Source of the DNA: Nitrospira sp.
GTDB lineage: Bacteria > Nitrospirota > Nitrospiria > Nitrospirales > Nitrospiraceae
Direction of reading: 5' to 3'
DNA: 64,000 nucleotides
Assembly: GCA_018242725.1 (NCBI GenBank)
Contig: JAFEBI010000001.1
Location: 253,008-317,007, forward strand
The notes beneath the pieces were generated by a model that was not told where the DNA came from, ran no database searches, and was given only the letters and a program-made list of their open reading frames with translations. Each line of letters begins with the position of its first letter. Within the stretch, counting starts at the first letter, position 1. Below, piece by piece: positions 26,133-35,108 of the stretch. The position numbers and the translations under genes are program-made.

Positions 26133-27269
26133 ATGAATATCAATGAGTTCAAAGCCGGAAAGTACGAGGAACGGTATGAGTACCAGAGCTTCTTGCCTAC
26201 GACAATCAACCAGGAATGGATAGTTTCTGACTCCAAGGTCCTTACTCTCCTGGAAGAAACGAATCGTCTGCTTGGAGAGTTGAATGCATTCTCTCAGCTC
26301 ATTCCGGACGTCGATTTCTTTATCCGCATGCACATCACCAAGGAGGCTACAACTTCTAGCCGTATCGAAGGCACACAAACCAATATTGAAGAAGCATTAG
26401 TAGGCAAACTCGATGTTGATCCGGAAAAACGCGATGACTGGCAAGAAGTACACAATTACATCGAGGCGATCAATTTCGCCATCAAACAATTGGGGCAGAT
26501 CCCCTTATCCAATCGGCTCTTGCGCGAGACACACGCGGTGTTGTTACGCGGAGTACGGGGTAAACACAAACAGCCAGGAGAATTTCGCACGAGTCAAAAC
26601 TGGATCGGTGTCAGTCTCAAACACGCTACGTTTATCCCGCCACATCACCAGCATGTGCCGGACCTGATGAGCGATCTGGAACAGTTCATGTACAATGAAA
26701 AAATCTACATTCCACACCTGCTCAAGATCGCGCTCATACATTACCAATTTGAGACAATCCACCCATTCCTAGACGGGAACGGACGTTTAGGTCGCTTGCT
26801 GATCGTACTTTACTTGGTAAGCTTCGGCCTGCTGCATAAGCCAGCTCTGTATTTCTCCGATTTCTTCGAGCGACACAAGGGAGAGTATTATGATCAGCTG
26901 ATGGCAGTCCGTACGACTAACAAGCTAGAACCATGGCTGCGGTTCTTCTTGCTCGGCCTGCGCGAAACTACCGGGATGTCCATTCAAGTATTCAAAGACA
27001 TTCTGGCACTTAAGGAACGCATTGAGCGCAAGCATCTCCCAACATTCCATGTCCGCCGACAAGCCAACGCGCAAGCCCTCATGCGATCACTCTATAGAAA
27101 GCCTGTGACCAACATTAAAATGGTGACCGACCTCATTCAAGCCCAAACCAACACCGCCGCAGCGCTCATCGACGATTTTGTCAGGCTTGAGATCCTGAAA
27201 GAATTTACTGGTCAGAGGCGTAATCGGCTCTTTATCTTTGAAGAATACGTACGATTGTTCAAACGATAG
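26133..27269 (+). CDS. Fic-domain protein with C-terminal winged helix
   Basis: This 378-aa protein has an intact Fic active-site loop, HPFLDGNGRLGR at 210-221, with H210 as catalytic base. The N-terminal alpha motif S-x3-E-G (S75 to G80, SSRIEG) is the auto-inhibitory type built into the same chain (class II Fic). The C-terminal 90 residues look like a winged-helix DNA-binding domain. Fic enzymes transfer AMP, or sometimes other groups, to a target protein. ATG 26133 follows AGAGGAA. It sits in a strip of decayed genes, has its own palindrome upstream and no partner antitoxin gene is needed. Target unknown: stress regulation or self-limiting toxicity are both possible. Confidence 0.9.
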   Translation: MNINEFKAGKYEERYEYQSFLPTTINQEWIVSDSKVLTLLEETNRLLGELNAFSQLIPDVDFFIRMHITKEATTSSRIEGTQTNIEEALVGKLDVDPEKRDDWQEVHNYIEAINFAIKQLGQIPLSNRLLRETHAVLLRGVRGKHKQPGEFRTSQNWIGVSLKHATFIPPHHQHVPDLMSDLEQFMYNEKIYIPHLLKIALIHYQFETIHPFLDGNGRLGRLLIVLYLVSFGLLHKPALYFSDFFERHKGEYYDQLMAVRTTNKLEPWLRFFLLGLRETTGMSIQVFKDILALKERIERKHLPTFHVRRQANAQALMRSLYRKPVTNIKMVTDLIQAQTNTAAALIDDFVRLEILKEFTGQRRNRLFIFEEYVRLFKR

Positions 27270-27280
27270 CTGGCACTACC

Positions 27281-27372
27281 GTTCCCGATACAACCCACCT
27301 CTTTGCACGTTGGAACAAGTGACGGAGCTTACAAGTAAGTGGTTTGAGCGAAAGCTGAAGCTCCCCGGATAG
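27281..27372 (+). pseudogene. Second fragment of an alpha/beta-hydrolase C-terminus
   Basis: V-P-D-T-T-H-L-F, then after a small deletion and frame change, TLEQVTELTSKWFERKL ends at TAG 27370-27372. It is the same motif as the fragment at 25859-25956 (GATHLFEEPGTLEQVGRWF) but about 60-70% similar, so it comes from a related hydrolase gene rather than from a recent copy. Confidence 0.7.
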
Positions 27373-27414
27373 CTGGAAGGCTAAGAAGCTTTTGGTCAAG
27401 AAAAGGATCATTCT

Positions 27415-27672
27415 TCAGGCAGACACACGCTTCCATTCTCTGGCACGGGCGGCGAAGGGGTTCTTGTATTTAGGCCAATCGTGCAGCGTCGCTGGGTCAA
27501 AAGCGGCCCCGTTCGGTCACACCAGTGTTTTCACCTCGGGATCTACGGCCACTTGGTTAAACAGATCGAGATTGAGTAGCGGACCATAGAGCTCGCCAGC
27601 CAAGACTGGTTTCGGGTCAATAATTTGCTCCGTGTCGTTGGTAAATTACACTCGAAGCGTGTAAGACTCGAC
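27415..27672 (-). pseudogene. DUF2442 family gene remnant
   Basis: Read on the minus strand the sequence gives ESYTLRV-stop-FTNDTEQIIDPKPVL, LYGPLLNLDLFNQVAVDPE and KTLV-stop-PNGAAFDPATLHDW. This matches DUF2442 (L-x-V-x-F-x-D-G-T, F-x-P-L-x-D-x-x-x-F-x-x-V-x-x-D, T-L-x-W-P-N-G-A), where the second stop replaces the conserved Trp of WPNG by a TGG-to-TGA change. DUF2442 proteins often pair with DUF4160 in toxin-antitoxin-like operons; no intact DUF4160 gene is seen upstream. Two nonsense codons mean it is dead. The 157 bases above it (27673-27829) hold only a short hairpin. Confidence 0.8.
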
Positions 27673-27829
27673 AACTCCGACGCTCCTCATTTGATGGTTC
27701 ATGAGGGCTCTAGCCAAACATGGCTAGAAGAAACGATGTAAGTTCCCGTAATACGCTTGAGGCCAGAAACCTACGTTATGCTGATGCCGAACATAGTCCA
27801 AAATGAGCATATAATCTTCGAACTACGAC

Positions 27830-29041
27830 TCATCCGCCAGACATCTTCCAGAGGCACATTCGAATGATTCCAATCTGGTCCTTTGCAGGATCGATATCAA
27901 AGTTTTCGTGATACTCTAAATACTCCGAACAGGATTCAACATTGCTTGATTCACCATGAAGGAGTTGATTTCTTATATCCAACAGAAGTTTGGTACGAAT
28001 GTGGACTCGATCAATCTCTCCGGCATGCTTTTTCACACCTGCTAAAATGCTCTTTCTCACTGACCTATCCTCTCCAAAAAGAGCATCGAGAGCAATGGCA
28101 TTGTGCAGAAAGCCCATTCTACCAATAGGTAGCCATCCGGCAGCAATGTACTCCAGTGCGACTTGAATCTTTTGGTTAGCTGCTTGATTTACAAGAAGGC
28201 CACCAATCATCTTCAGCATCGGAGGGTTTACAGCGATTGCACCCAATCCTCCCGGCAGTTGAGGCGGGCGGTACCAGATTGTGCATTTCCCATCCTGCCG
28301 AATTGCCACATGCCCTTTGGGCAATCCGGACCGCGCGTAGGTGAAGGAACGTGACTTTGGGAAGTCCATTGCCATAGAGAGCGCGCCCAGAAAAGCCTGC
28401 ATCACGCTTTCAGCTCGAGTATGGCTCCCCTCAAAGACTCCTAGCCAGGCATCAGTAGACCGTACAGGCCATGAAGAATGTTTCCCAACAAACGGAGGAT
28501 ATTGGTTGCCCAGCAGCCGTATCCGGAACCTATCGAATCGACCAATGACAGTATCCAATTCCGAGGCTCCTGGAACAAGAAATAGTCGGTCTGTAACGAT
28601 CTCGCCAGAAAGCTGTACTTCTGGGAGAGGCAGGAGATAGGCCATTTTTTGGCCGGAATTATTCAAGTAGTTCTGAAGTTGGAACGACATTATTTCTATG
28701 GTGTCATCATTTGCAAGATCGAGCAGTGATTGATCATTCCCAAGGGCAGAAAATACTGTTCCTGGCCCTAATACGGAAATGCTGCTCGTAGCAAAGTCAG
28801 TTAGAAGACGTGACACTGTTTCTACGGATTGTTCCCCAAAGAGGTGCGGATGTTGTCGAATCACATCGATGGTCGTCTGTTGAAGTAACCTACGATGGAT
28901 AAACAGAGTGAAGACGGCGCTTCCGGATAAACCGCGGTTGTCTGATTCATGCCAATGGAACTGAAGGTTGTCTTCTTTCTGAGAGCCGGCCAATCGAAAA
29001 GATGCTAGAAGGCTTTTGGTGATCAGGATTGTTGGGCCCAT
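27830..29041 (-). CDS. Uncharacterised protein with C-terminal ApeA-like HEPN domain
   Basis: This 403-aa soluble protein has an unrecognised N-terminal region (about 1-270) rich in aromatic and polar residues and a C-terminal helical domain. In that domain IALDALFGED is followed by KLLLDIRNQLLHGES, giving the HEPN R-N-x3-H motif (R357 and H362). In HEPN ribonucleases, including ApeA and many toxins, this Arg/His pair cuts RNA. By eye its base composition is poorer in G+C than its neighbours and it lies beside Fic and broken toxin-antitoxin-type genes, pointing to acquisition. The likely role is phage defence or a growth-arrest ribonuclease; this is inference. No ribosome site precedes ATG 29041. 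Confidence 0.7.
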   Translation of the reverse strand: MGPTILITKSLLASFRLAGSQKEDNLQFHWHESDNRGLSGSAVFTLFIHRRLLQQTTIDVIRQHPHLFGEQSVETVSRLLTDFATSSISVLGPGTVFSALGNDQSLLDLANDDTIEIMSFQLQNYLNNSGQKMAYLLPLPEVQLSGEIVTDRLFLVPGASELDTVIGRFDRFRIRLLGNQYPPFVGKHSSWPVRSTDAWLGVFEGSHTRAESVMQAFLGALSMAMDFPKSRSFTYARSGLPKGHVAIRQDGKCTIWYRPPQLPGGLGAIAVNPPMLKMIGGLLVNQAANQKIQVALEYIAAGWLPIGRMGFLHNAIALDALFGEDRSVRKSILAGVKKHAGEIDRVHIRTKLLLDIRNQLLHGESSNVESCSEYLEYHENFDIDPAKDQIGIIRMCLWKMSGG

Positions 29042-29192
29042 GGTCTTATAGCTAATTATTGACCGACGGTTCGTAGCTATCTGGTGTGCCTAGCACCGAT
29101 GTCGAGCCTCTATAAACGCGGGCCACTGTCCCGCAGATTGGAACAGAGGCAGCCGCCAGCTCTCTGAACCAGAAGCGCGACAATCCACGGGG

Positions 29193-32100
29193 TCAGGCAC
29201 TCGGCGAGAGCAGGAAGTTGATGTCGTCCTTCGTCAGCACGCCCTGCCCTGAGCCTCGCACCGCGCCGGCCAGGACTGCGTCGTACAGCTCAAGCTTTCG
29301 TTGCTTCAGGGCCATCATCTTCTCCTCAATACTGTGCCGCATGAGAATCCGCTCGATCGTGACGGTCCGTTGTTGTCCGATACGATGCGCGCGATCCGAT
29401 GCCTGGCGCTCTACCGCCGGATTCCACCAAGGATCCAGATGAAAGACATAACTCGCGCGGGTCAGATTCAACCCTTGCCCCCCCGCTTTCAGGCTCAGGA
29501 GAAAGACATCGGACTGATCACCGGCCTGAAAGGCCTTCACGCGCGCTTTGCGCGCAGCCAGTGCCGTGGAACCGTCCAATCGATGATACGGCAATCCATG
29601 CTGTATGCACGCTTCCTGCACCAGATCCAGAAAGCTGGTGAACTGTGAGAATACCAGCGCGCTATGCCCTTCCTCTCGCAATACGCTTAATCGTTCCATG
29701 AGAAAACCAAGCTTGGGGGAGCGCTCCTCCGGTTGTTTTGTAAGGAGCCGTGGCGAAAGACAGATTTGCCGAAGCTTGAGGATGGCCGCGAGGGCGATGA
29801 GCTGCGCCTGCCCGGAGGTCTTGCTGCGATAGGCCTCATCGATCGTTGAGCGAACTTGTTCGACCGTCTGTTGATAGAGCGCCTTTTGGCGATCGGTCAA
29901 CTCCAAGAACACCTCGTGCTCGATTTTCGGGGGTAAGTCCTGAAGAATCTCCGCCTTGGTCCGGCGCAGAATAAAGGGCCTCGTTCGACGTAACACCCGG
30001 TCAAGCGCAGGACCCGAGAGACGTTTTACGTCCGTCCTGAATCGATCACTCTCGCCTAAGAGCCCGGGCACGCAGAGATCGATTATGGAGAAATACTCGC
30101 CAAGATGGTTTTCGAGTGGTGTCCCGGTCAACGCGATTTTGAAGCGCCCCTGGAGTCGCCGGACTGCCCCCGTCGTGTCCGCCTGAATGTTCTTCACCGC
30201 CTGAGCCTCATCGAATACGATCATGTGGAACATGGTCTGCCCCAAGACATCGATATCCCGACGAACCAGTCCATAGGTCGTGAGCACGATCTCACCGTCC
30301 CCGGCCTCCAATGTCCGTTCACTCCCGCTATACACATGAACCGTAAGCTCGGGCGCGAACCGAGCCAGTTCCTGCTCCCAATTGAAGAGCAGACTCGTCG
30401 GCACGACGACCAGATGAGGGCCTTTCACCCCACACGCTGCCTTGAGGCGTCCCTCTCTGATGGCAGCCAGAAGGCAGATGGTCTGGATGGTCTTGCCCAA
30501 CCCCATGTCGTCCGCCAAACAGGCTCCGAAGCGATGGGCATAGAGAAACGCCAACCAGGCATAGCCGTCCTGCTGGTAGGGGCGCAGCGTCGCGTGAAGA
30601 CCCTTCGGTAACGGCGGCTTCTCAATCTGCACAAATCCCAGCAAGCCCGCCAACACAGCCTCATCTTCGGCCGGCAACGACACGCTGATTCCCTGCTCGC
30701 GCAGCGCGAGCCAATCGAGGATCTGTAGCCGAGGCACCCGTACCACCTGCGTCGATTCCCGATTCGCCTGGGCGCCCACGGTCAGGTCGAGGATGGCGCG
30801 TAGCCGTTCCATGCTTGGGCCGTCCAGAACCCGTAGACCCCCCTCACTCTCGATGAGTCCGCCTCGCTGCAGAACTGTCCTCCACTCCTGCTCATTAATA
30901 ACCATCCCATCACAACGAATCTCCGGCTTGATCTCGAACCAGTCGATTCCTGTTGCTTGTCGATCCTGATGGTCGACATGGACGGAACAGTCCCACCGAA
31001 CGGACTTGAGTGGTGTGTCTTCGTACAAGAGCGTGATTCCCGCCGTCGTCAGCTTTTCCAAAAGAACCGGCAAGCGTGGAAACAGCAGCCGCAAGTCGAT
31101 CACCATGGCAGCATACGAGGACATGCCGCGAAATGCCTCCGGGCCGAAGACTTCAAAGGGAACCTGGTACAGCGCCCCCTCACGAACCTTGTCAATCCTC
31201 TGCAAACTCCACTGCCCTGCCTCGATCTGCAACCGTACATCCGATCTGGCATAGACGGCCAAGTGCTGTTTCAGCCACCGTGCGGCCTCTAGCCGAATGC
31301 TTCGGACCCAATCAGTCTGATCCAACGCCTCCTTGATGCGGTGGTCTCGTTCTTTCGCCTCACCGACAGCCAGTAGGCTGAAAAACAACTCGTAGAGTAC
31401 CGCCTTACGTTTCTGTGTTCGCAACGGCCCTGACACAGCACGACCCTGCTCCAACGCTTGGATGCAGGAAAAGGTCGACGCACTTGGGGAACACCACATC
31501 TCACCGTGCCGGCATTGTGCTTGGAGCATCCATGCGGTTGTCGGCGCACCGGCCTCATCGGGAAGCGGCCTGAGCGTCAATGTGTATGCTCGTTCCTCGC
31601 TCGCTGATCCAACCAGAGACGAGCGAACCGGCGTCTCGTCCCCATCTACACGTAACAGCATATCGTGAAGCATGTTGTCGACCTGCTTGTGGATCAGATC
31701 GATCTGAGCGGATTGAACTTCTTGTCGTGAAACGGTGAATTCCAGCGCATGGGGTAGTCCCTGCCATCGCCGATGGTCCTCACTGGCCGGTAAGGTCACG
31801 GCACAGGGTGCTTCGTCCAAACCAGCGCGATCATACGGGAAGTCGAATCGCTGAAAGCCCTTTTGCAGCGCGACAAAAGTGGCCCAACCACGCTCATCTT
31901 CCAACAAGAGCAAGCGTCGGCCATTCACATCAACCACGAAATGACGAAAACGAACAATCCAATCGAGCACCGTGCCGTCCGCGACGCAGACCGCGCGAAT
32001 CCTCACGCCATTACTGGAAAGAGCCATCTCCGTCTTGCTGCGGCACGCGACCGTCGGAGCCCATTGAAGGACAAGCGAGTCCCGGCCGACTTTGAGCACA

Positions 32101-32807
32101 ATAGGGAACCGGCGCTTGGCCACGCCAAGGTAGCGCAACAGGGGATCATCCCCATAGGTCGACGAAAACCAGGACGGATGAAGCAGCGGTCGCAGTTCGG
32201 GCGGGAGGGCAGGAGCCCACCCGGCAAGCAGTCTCATACCATTGCGGTAGACGGAGAGCTGCGGAGAGGGCTGGTCCGCATCGATTACGATTTCATAGCC
32301 CGATTCCACCGTGTGGCCCTTACTCGGGGAACCCATCTGAATGGGTTCCCCGAGTAAGTCGATTCTAAGTGCGGCAAGGTGGGCTTGTTCTCGATCGGAC
32401 AATTGGAACGTCTCGGGCACAAGGAGATGTTTCGTGGTGAAACAGACACACAGGACATGTTTGCACGGACAATCGAACTCCCATGCCGGACAGTCACAGA
32501 AGGCAGACAGAAACCCGTCATCCAGAGAAAACACGACTTCGTACAAGATGGTACCCTGTACATGGGCCGTGAGTGTCGCGCTATCCCTGCTCCAGACGTA
32601 GTGCTGAAGTCGCTGCTGCCGGTAGTAGTCATAGCCTCGAACCACCGACACTTTCGGGGCCATCGTATACACATCATTAACGGCAAGGTTACGAAATGCG
32701 GCAAGGAGAGCGACCGCCGCAGGGGCTTGGGCGATAGGGCTTCCCGTGGTTGTTTCAGCAGGAGTGCTATTTGTTTTCCTAAAACGAGACGCAGGCTTCT
32801 TTCGCAT
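29193..32807 (-). CDS. SNF2-family helicase with SWIM zinc finger
   Basis: The 1204-aa protein has an N-terminal SWIM zinc finger (C104-x-C106 ... C115-x-H117), a long SNF2-associated middle region, and a complete SNF2 ATPase engine at about 740-1195. Visible motifs are DDMGLGKT at 766-773 (Walker A), V-F-D-E-A-Q (motif II), L-T-G-T-P-L-E-N (motif III), the VFSQFTSF and GLNL region (motifs IV and V) and RAHRIGQQR (motif VI). It should translocate on double-stranded DNA and remodel protein-DNA complexes. Such stand-alone SWIM-SNF2 proteins are widespread, so I do not assign it to defence merely from its position 151 bases downstream of the HEPN gene. Confidence 0.92.
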   Translation of the reverse strand: MRKKPASRFRKTNSTPAETTTGSPIAQAPAAVALLAAFRNLAVNDVYTMAPKVSVVRGYDYYRQQRLQHYVWSRDSATLTAHVQGTILYEVVFSLDDGFLSAFCDCPAWEFDCPCKHVLCVCFTTKHLLVPETFQLSDREQAHLAALRIDLLGEPIQMGSPSKGHTVESGYEIVIDADQPSPQLSVYRNGMRLLAGWAPALPPELRPLLHPSWFSSTYGDDPLLRYLGVAKRRFPIVLKVGRDSLVLQWAPTVACRSKTEMALSSNGVRIRAVCVADGTVLDWIVRFRHFVVDVNGRRLLLLEDERGWATFVALQKGFQRFDFPYDRAGLDEAPCAVTLPASEDHRRWQGLPHALEFTVSRQEVQSAQIDLIHKQVDNMLHDMLLRVDGDETPVRSSLVGSASEERAYTLTLRPLPDEAGAPTTAWMLQAQCRHGEMWCSPSASTFSCIQALEQGRAVSGPLRTQKRKAVLYELFFSLLAVGEAKERDHRIKEALDQTDWVRSIRLEAARWLKQHLAVYARSDVRLQIEAGQWSLQRIDKVREGALYQVPFEVFGPEAFRGMSSYAAMVIDLRLLFPRLPVLLEKLTTAGITLLYEDTPLKSVRWDCSVHVDHQDRQATGIDWFEIKPEIRCDGMVINEQEWRTVLQRGGLIESEGGLRVLDGPSMERLRAILDLTVGAQANRESTQVVRVPRLQILDWLALREQGISVSLPAEDEAVLAGLLGFVQIEKPPLPKGLHATLRPYQQDGYAWLAFLYAHRFGACLADDMGLGKTIQTICLLAAIREGRLKAACGVKGPHLVVVPTSLLFNWEQELARFAPELTVHVYSGSERTLEAGDGEIVLTTYGLVRRDIDVLGQTMFHMIVFDEAQAVKNIQADTTGAVRRLQGRFKIALTGTPLENHLGEYFSIIDLCVPGLLGESDRFRTDVKRLSGPALDRVLRRTRPFILRRTKAEILQDLPPKIEHEVFLELTDRQKALYQQTVEQVRSTIDEAYRSKTSGQAQLIALAAILKLRQICLSPRLLTKQPEERSPKLGFLMERLSVLREEGHSALVFSQFTSFLDLVQEACIQHGLPYHRLDGSTALAARKARVKAFQAGDQSDVFLLSLKAGGQGLNLTRASYVFHLDPWWNPAVERQASDRAHRIGQQRTVTIERILMRHSIEEKMMALKQRKLELYDAVLAGAVRGSGQGVLTKDDINFLLSPSA

Positions 32808-32904
32808 GGGGCGCCACTATAACGGGCGGGAAAGATCCCCATCAAGTCACTATGGAGACCGGCGCTCCCGGCTTATGTTCACGCTATAATCTGGAGGGCG
32901 GAGA

Positions 32905-33462
32905 CTATGGGAGCTGTGGTCGATGGGTCGACTCTTCTTTGAATTTCTCTTTTACGACTTCTACCACCGTTCTTGCTGCGTCTGTCGCTGAAAATTGCGT
33001 CGTATCGATTCTCACCTCTGGGATCAACGGTGCCTCATAGGGGTCTTGGAGCCCAGGAACGGTTGACGATTCGCCACGCTGACCCCGCTGATAAGTCCCC
33101 TTATAATCACGCCGCATCGCGAGTCCTAACGGGCATTCTACTGCCACCTCGATAAATTGAGGGATGAGGCTTCGAGCGAAATCGCGGTATGCGCGCTTGC
33201 TCGCCGTGGCATCGAAGATGACGGTGACGCCATGCGAAACCAATCTCGCACCCATGAAGGCCAGTGCCCGGTAGAAGAGATCCCGCTCCGCCGACGAATA
33301 GGTCGGTGTCGGAGTAAGGATTGTTCTGACTGCATCGGACTCGAGGACCTCGACAGACAACTTCAATTGCTCAAGCTGAGGTCGAAGCGCTGCGGCAATG
33401 GTGCTCTTGCCCGAGGCGGGCAGACCGGTAAGCCAAATCGCAAAACTTTTCGGTTGAGTCAT
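32905..33462 (-). CDS. Adenylylsulfate kinase-like protein (CysC family)
   Basis: From ATG 33462 the protein is 185 aa and starts right at the CysC core (FAIWLTGLPASGKST, P-loop G13-x4-G-K19-S). A CysC-like ESDAVR and PEVRIDT segment are present, as are GVTVIFDATASKRAYRDFAR and VECPLGLAMRRD. ATG 33591 would add 43 residues and overlap the upstream kinase gene by 20 bases. The family phosphorylates adenosine 5'-phosphosulfate to PAPS. No CysN/CysD or sulfite-reduction gene is adjacent; the companion is an APH-fold kinase, suggesting a modification pathway (sugar or small molecule) rather than assimilation. Confidence 0.85.
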   Translation of the reverse strand: MTQPKSFAIWLTGLPASGKSTIAAALRPQLEQLKLSVEVLESDAVRTILTPTPTYSSAERDLFYRALAFMGARLVSHGVTVIFDATASKRAYRDFARSLIPQFIEVAVECPLGLAMRRDYKGTYQRGQRGESSTVPGLQDPYEAPLIPEVRIDTTQFSATDAARTVVEVVKEKFKEESTHRPQLP

Positions 33463-33571
33463 GAACCCCGCCAACCTATTCGCCTTCAGCAATCTGTCTT
33501 CAGCATGGGGAGCCACCTTCGCGCTAACTCGTACATTGGCTGATGACTGAATACTGTAGGCTGCCAGCACG

Positions 33572-34660
33572 TCACACACCACAGTACTCATTCACCCGTT
33601 CCGGCTCAAAGCGCGGTATGTCGAGCACGTTCTCAATGAAACAAAAGAGACTCCGCCGGGTCTTAATCGACAGCTTGGGGTACCAGAGCGGACTGGCCAC
33701 GACGAGGCCACGAAAAGCGAAGAACGGGGCGGCTGTTTCTGTCACTTCCTTATCGCCGCTCGCCTCCAGATAGGTCTCCCAAAACAATCGAAACAGAACC
33801 TCGAACGGCCCCTGCAGTTTTCCACGGCTGATCAACGAGTCGAGCAGGTAGTTGATCGTCATGGCCGTAATGTCGTCGGCCGGCTCGCCCCATTCTCCTC
33901 GCGACCGATCCAACACGGCAAAATCCGTCCCGCTGCGGAACAGCACATTGTACGGATGGAAATCTCCGTGCACCTGTGCAAGCCGATTCGCCTTGTCGCG
34001 GAGACGCCACCGCCACCGGTTGCAGGCTTCCTCCACCGTTCGTAACAGATCGGCGGTGATAAAGCCGAATCGTGCAGGATAGCTATCGGTCAATCCCATG
34101 ATGCATTCACCGTGGCCGATCAATTCACGCAGCCGCCGCTTGTAGAGATCCGCATCCCGTCGCTTCTTGGCGTGGATCTGTACCAGGTAACGCGCCAGCA
34201 TGACCGTACGTTGTCGATCACGCTTACGGAGCGCCCCACCTTTCATCAATCGTTCAAGATCCGCATGATAGCTTGCGCCCTCGGTCCATTCGTTCAGCAC
34301 GAAGAATTCCTGTGCTTCGGCAAGAGAAAAAAGCGCCTGCTCAGTATCAAACGCACCCACATCGAGTGTCTTCACATGGCGTGGAAGCCGCCCATAGGAG
34401 TCATAGTCCCACAGCATCGCCTGGGCACGATCGGCCATATGTTCATGCCCGAAGGGCCCGGGTTTCATCGTTTCAAGCACGGCAGATTGAACAAGACGTC
34501 CGATTTGGAACGTCAATTTGACCGGTGTGCCGTATCCATACCGCTTCTGGGCTCCCCTGGAACTCTCTCTGCCGATAATCTCATAGGATAAGAGTCGTGT
34601 CTCTGAGCCAAAGCGGGTCTGTAAGTAGCGCTCCATGGCTGTCTTGCGCAACGTGGGCAT
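33572..34660 (-). CDS. APH-fold phosphotransferase family protein
   Basis: The 362-aa protein has the protein-kinase-like fold of aminoglycoside/choline phosphotransferases. The catalytic loop is H-G-D-F-H-P-Y-N near 231-238 and the metal-binding Asp lies in VLDRSRGEWGEPADD near 247-260. The N-terminal nucleotide lobe is visible but without a clear Gly-rich loop. Substrate cannot be assigned. Its end overlaps the longest possible CysC frame by 20 bases, so the two are coupled or adjacent. A sugar, nucleoside or phosphonate substrate modified by both enzymes is a possibility. There is no membrane segment. Confidence 0.82.
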   Translation of the reverse strand: MPTLRKTAMERYLQTRFGSETRLLSYEIIGRESSRGAQKRYGYGTPVKLTFQIGRLVQSAVLETMKPGPFGHEHMADRAQAMLWDYDSYGRLPRHVKTLDVGAFDTEQALFSLAEAQEFFVLNEWTEGASYHADLERLMKGGALRKRDRQRTVMLARYLVQIHAKKRRDADLYKRRLRELIGHGECIMGLTDSYPARFGFITADLLRTVEEACNRWRWRLRDKANRLAQVHGDFHPYNVLFRSGTDFAVLDRSRGEWGEPADDITAMTINYLLDSLISRGKLQGPFEVLFRLFWETYLEASGDKEVTETAAPFFAFRGLVVASPLWYPKLSIKTRRSLFCFIENVLDIPRFEPERVNEYCGV

Positions 34661-35108
34661 GCCCTACGCTCTCGCAAATCACGTTCCAGGGATGCCTCTT
34701 CCGTTGTCGCTTTACACCTAGCCCCTTGCCCTTCATCCATTCGAAACCTGTAGCATTGAGCGTCATAGATCCGTGTAGCGCTGTGGACAAATACCCCAAA
34801 CCTGAATCAATTGGTATGACTCAGACGATGAAACACCCATCGTTGCCGACTTACCAATACTCCTTATCTCTTGTCTGGTCGGCATCTTGGTTGCGATTCA
34901 CGGCTGAGAAAAGACCGGGTCCTAACGCTGCGGAAGATCAATGGAACTGGAAATTGAAAGCCGCAATGTCGCCATGACTCCCCGCTGAAAGACGGAGATT
35001 GAAAATCGAATGGAGGACCTTCATCGGTATACTCCCATGCAAATGCACTGCGGGGATTCAGCTTCGAGCAACCGGGAGCCTGCTCGGTGTTCGAGATGTT
35101 CGTGGGTG
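34661..35108. other. Intergenic stretch, nothing recognised
   Basis: No convincing gene, RNA or repeat is seen in these 448 bases between the start of the APH-type gene and the end of the haloperoxidase-like gene. Confidence 0.4.

Noticed and set aside
27392-27589. 65-codon plus-strand frame
   Set aside because: The opposite strand shows DUF2442 motifs with nonsense codons, which explains the sequence better.
29193-32807. SNF2 helicase as part of a defence system with the HEPN gene
   Set aside because: The intergenic gap is 151 bases, there is no overlap, and SWIM-SNF2 proteins are common outside defence loci; adjacency alone is insufficient.
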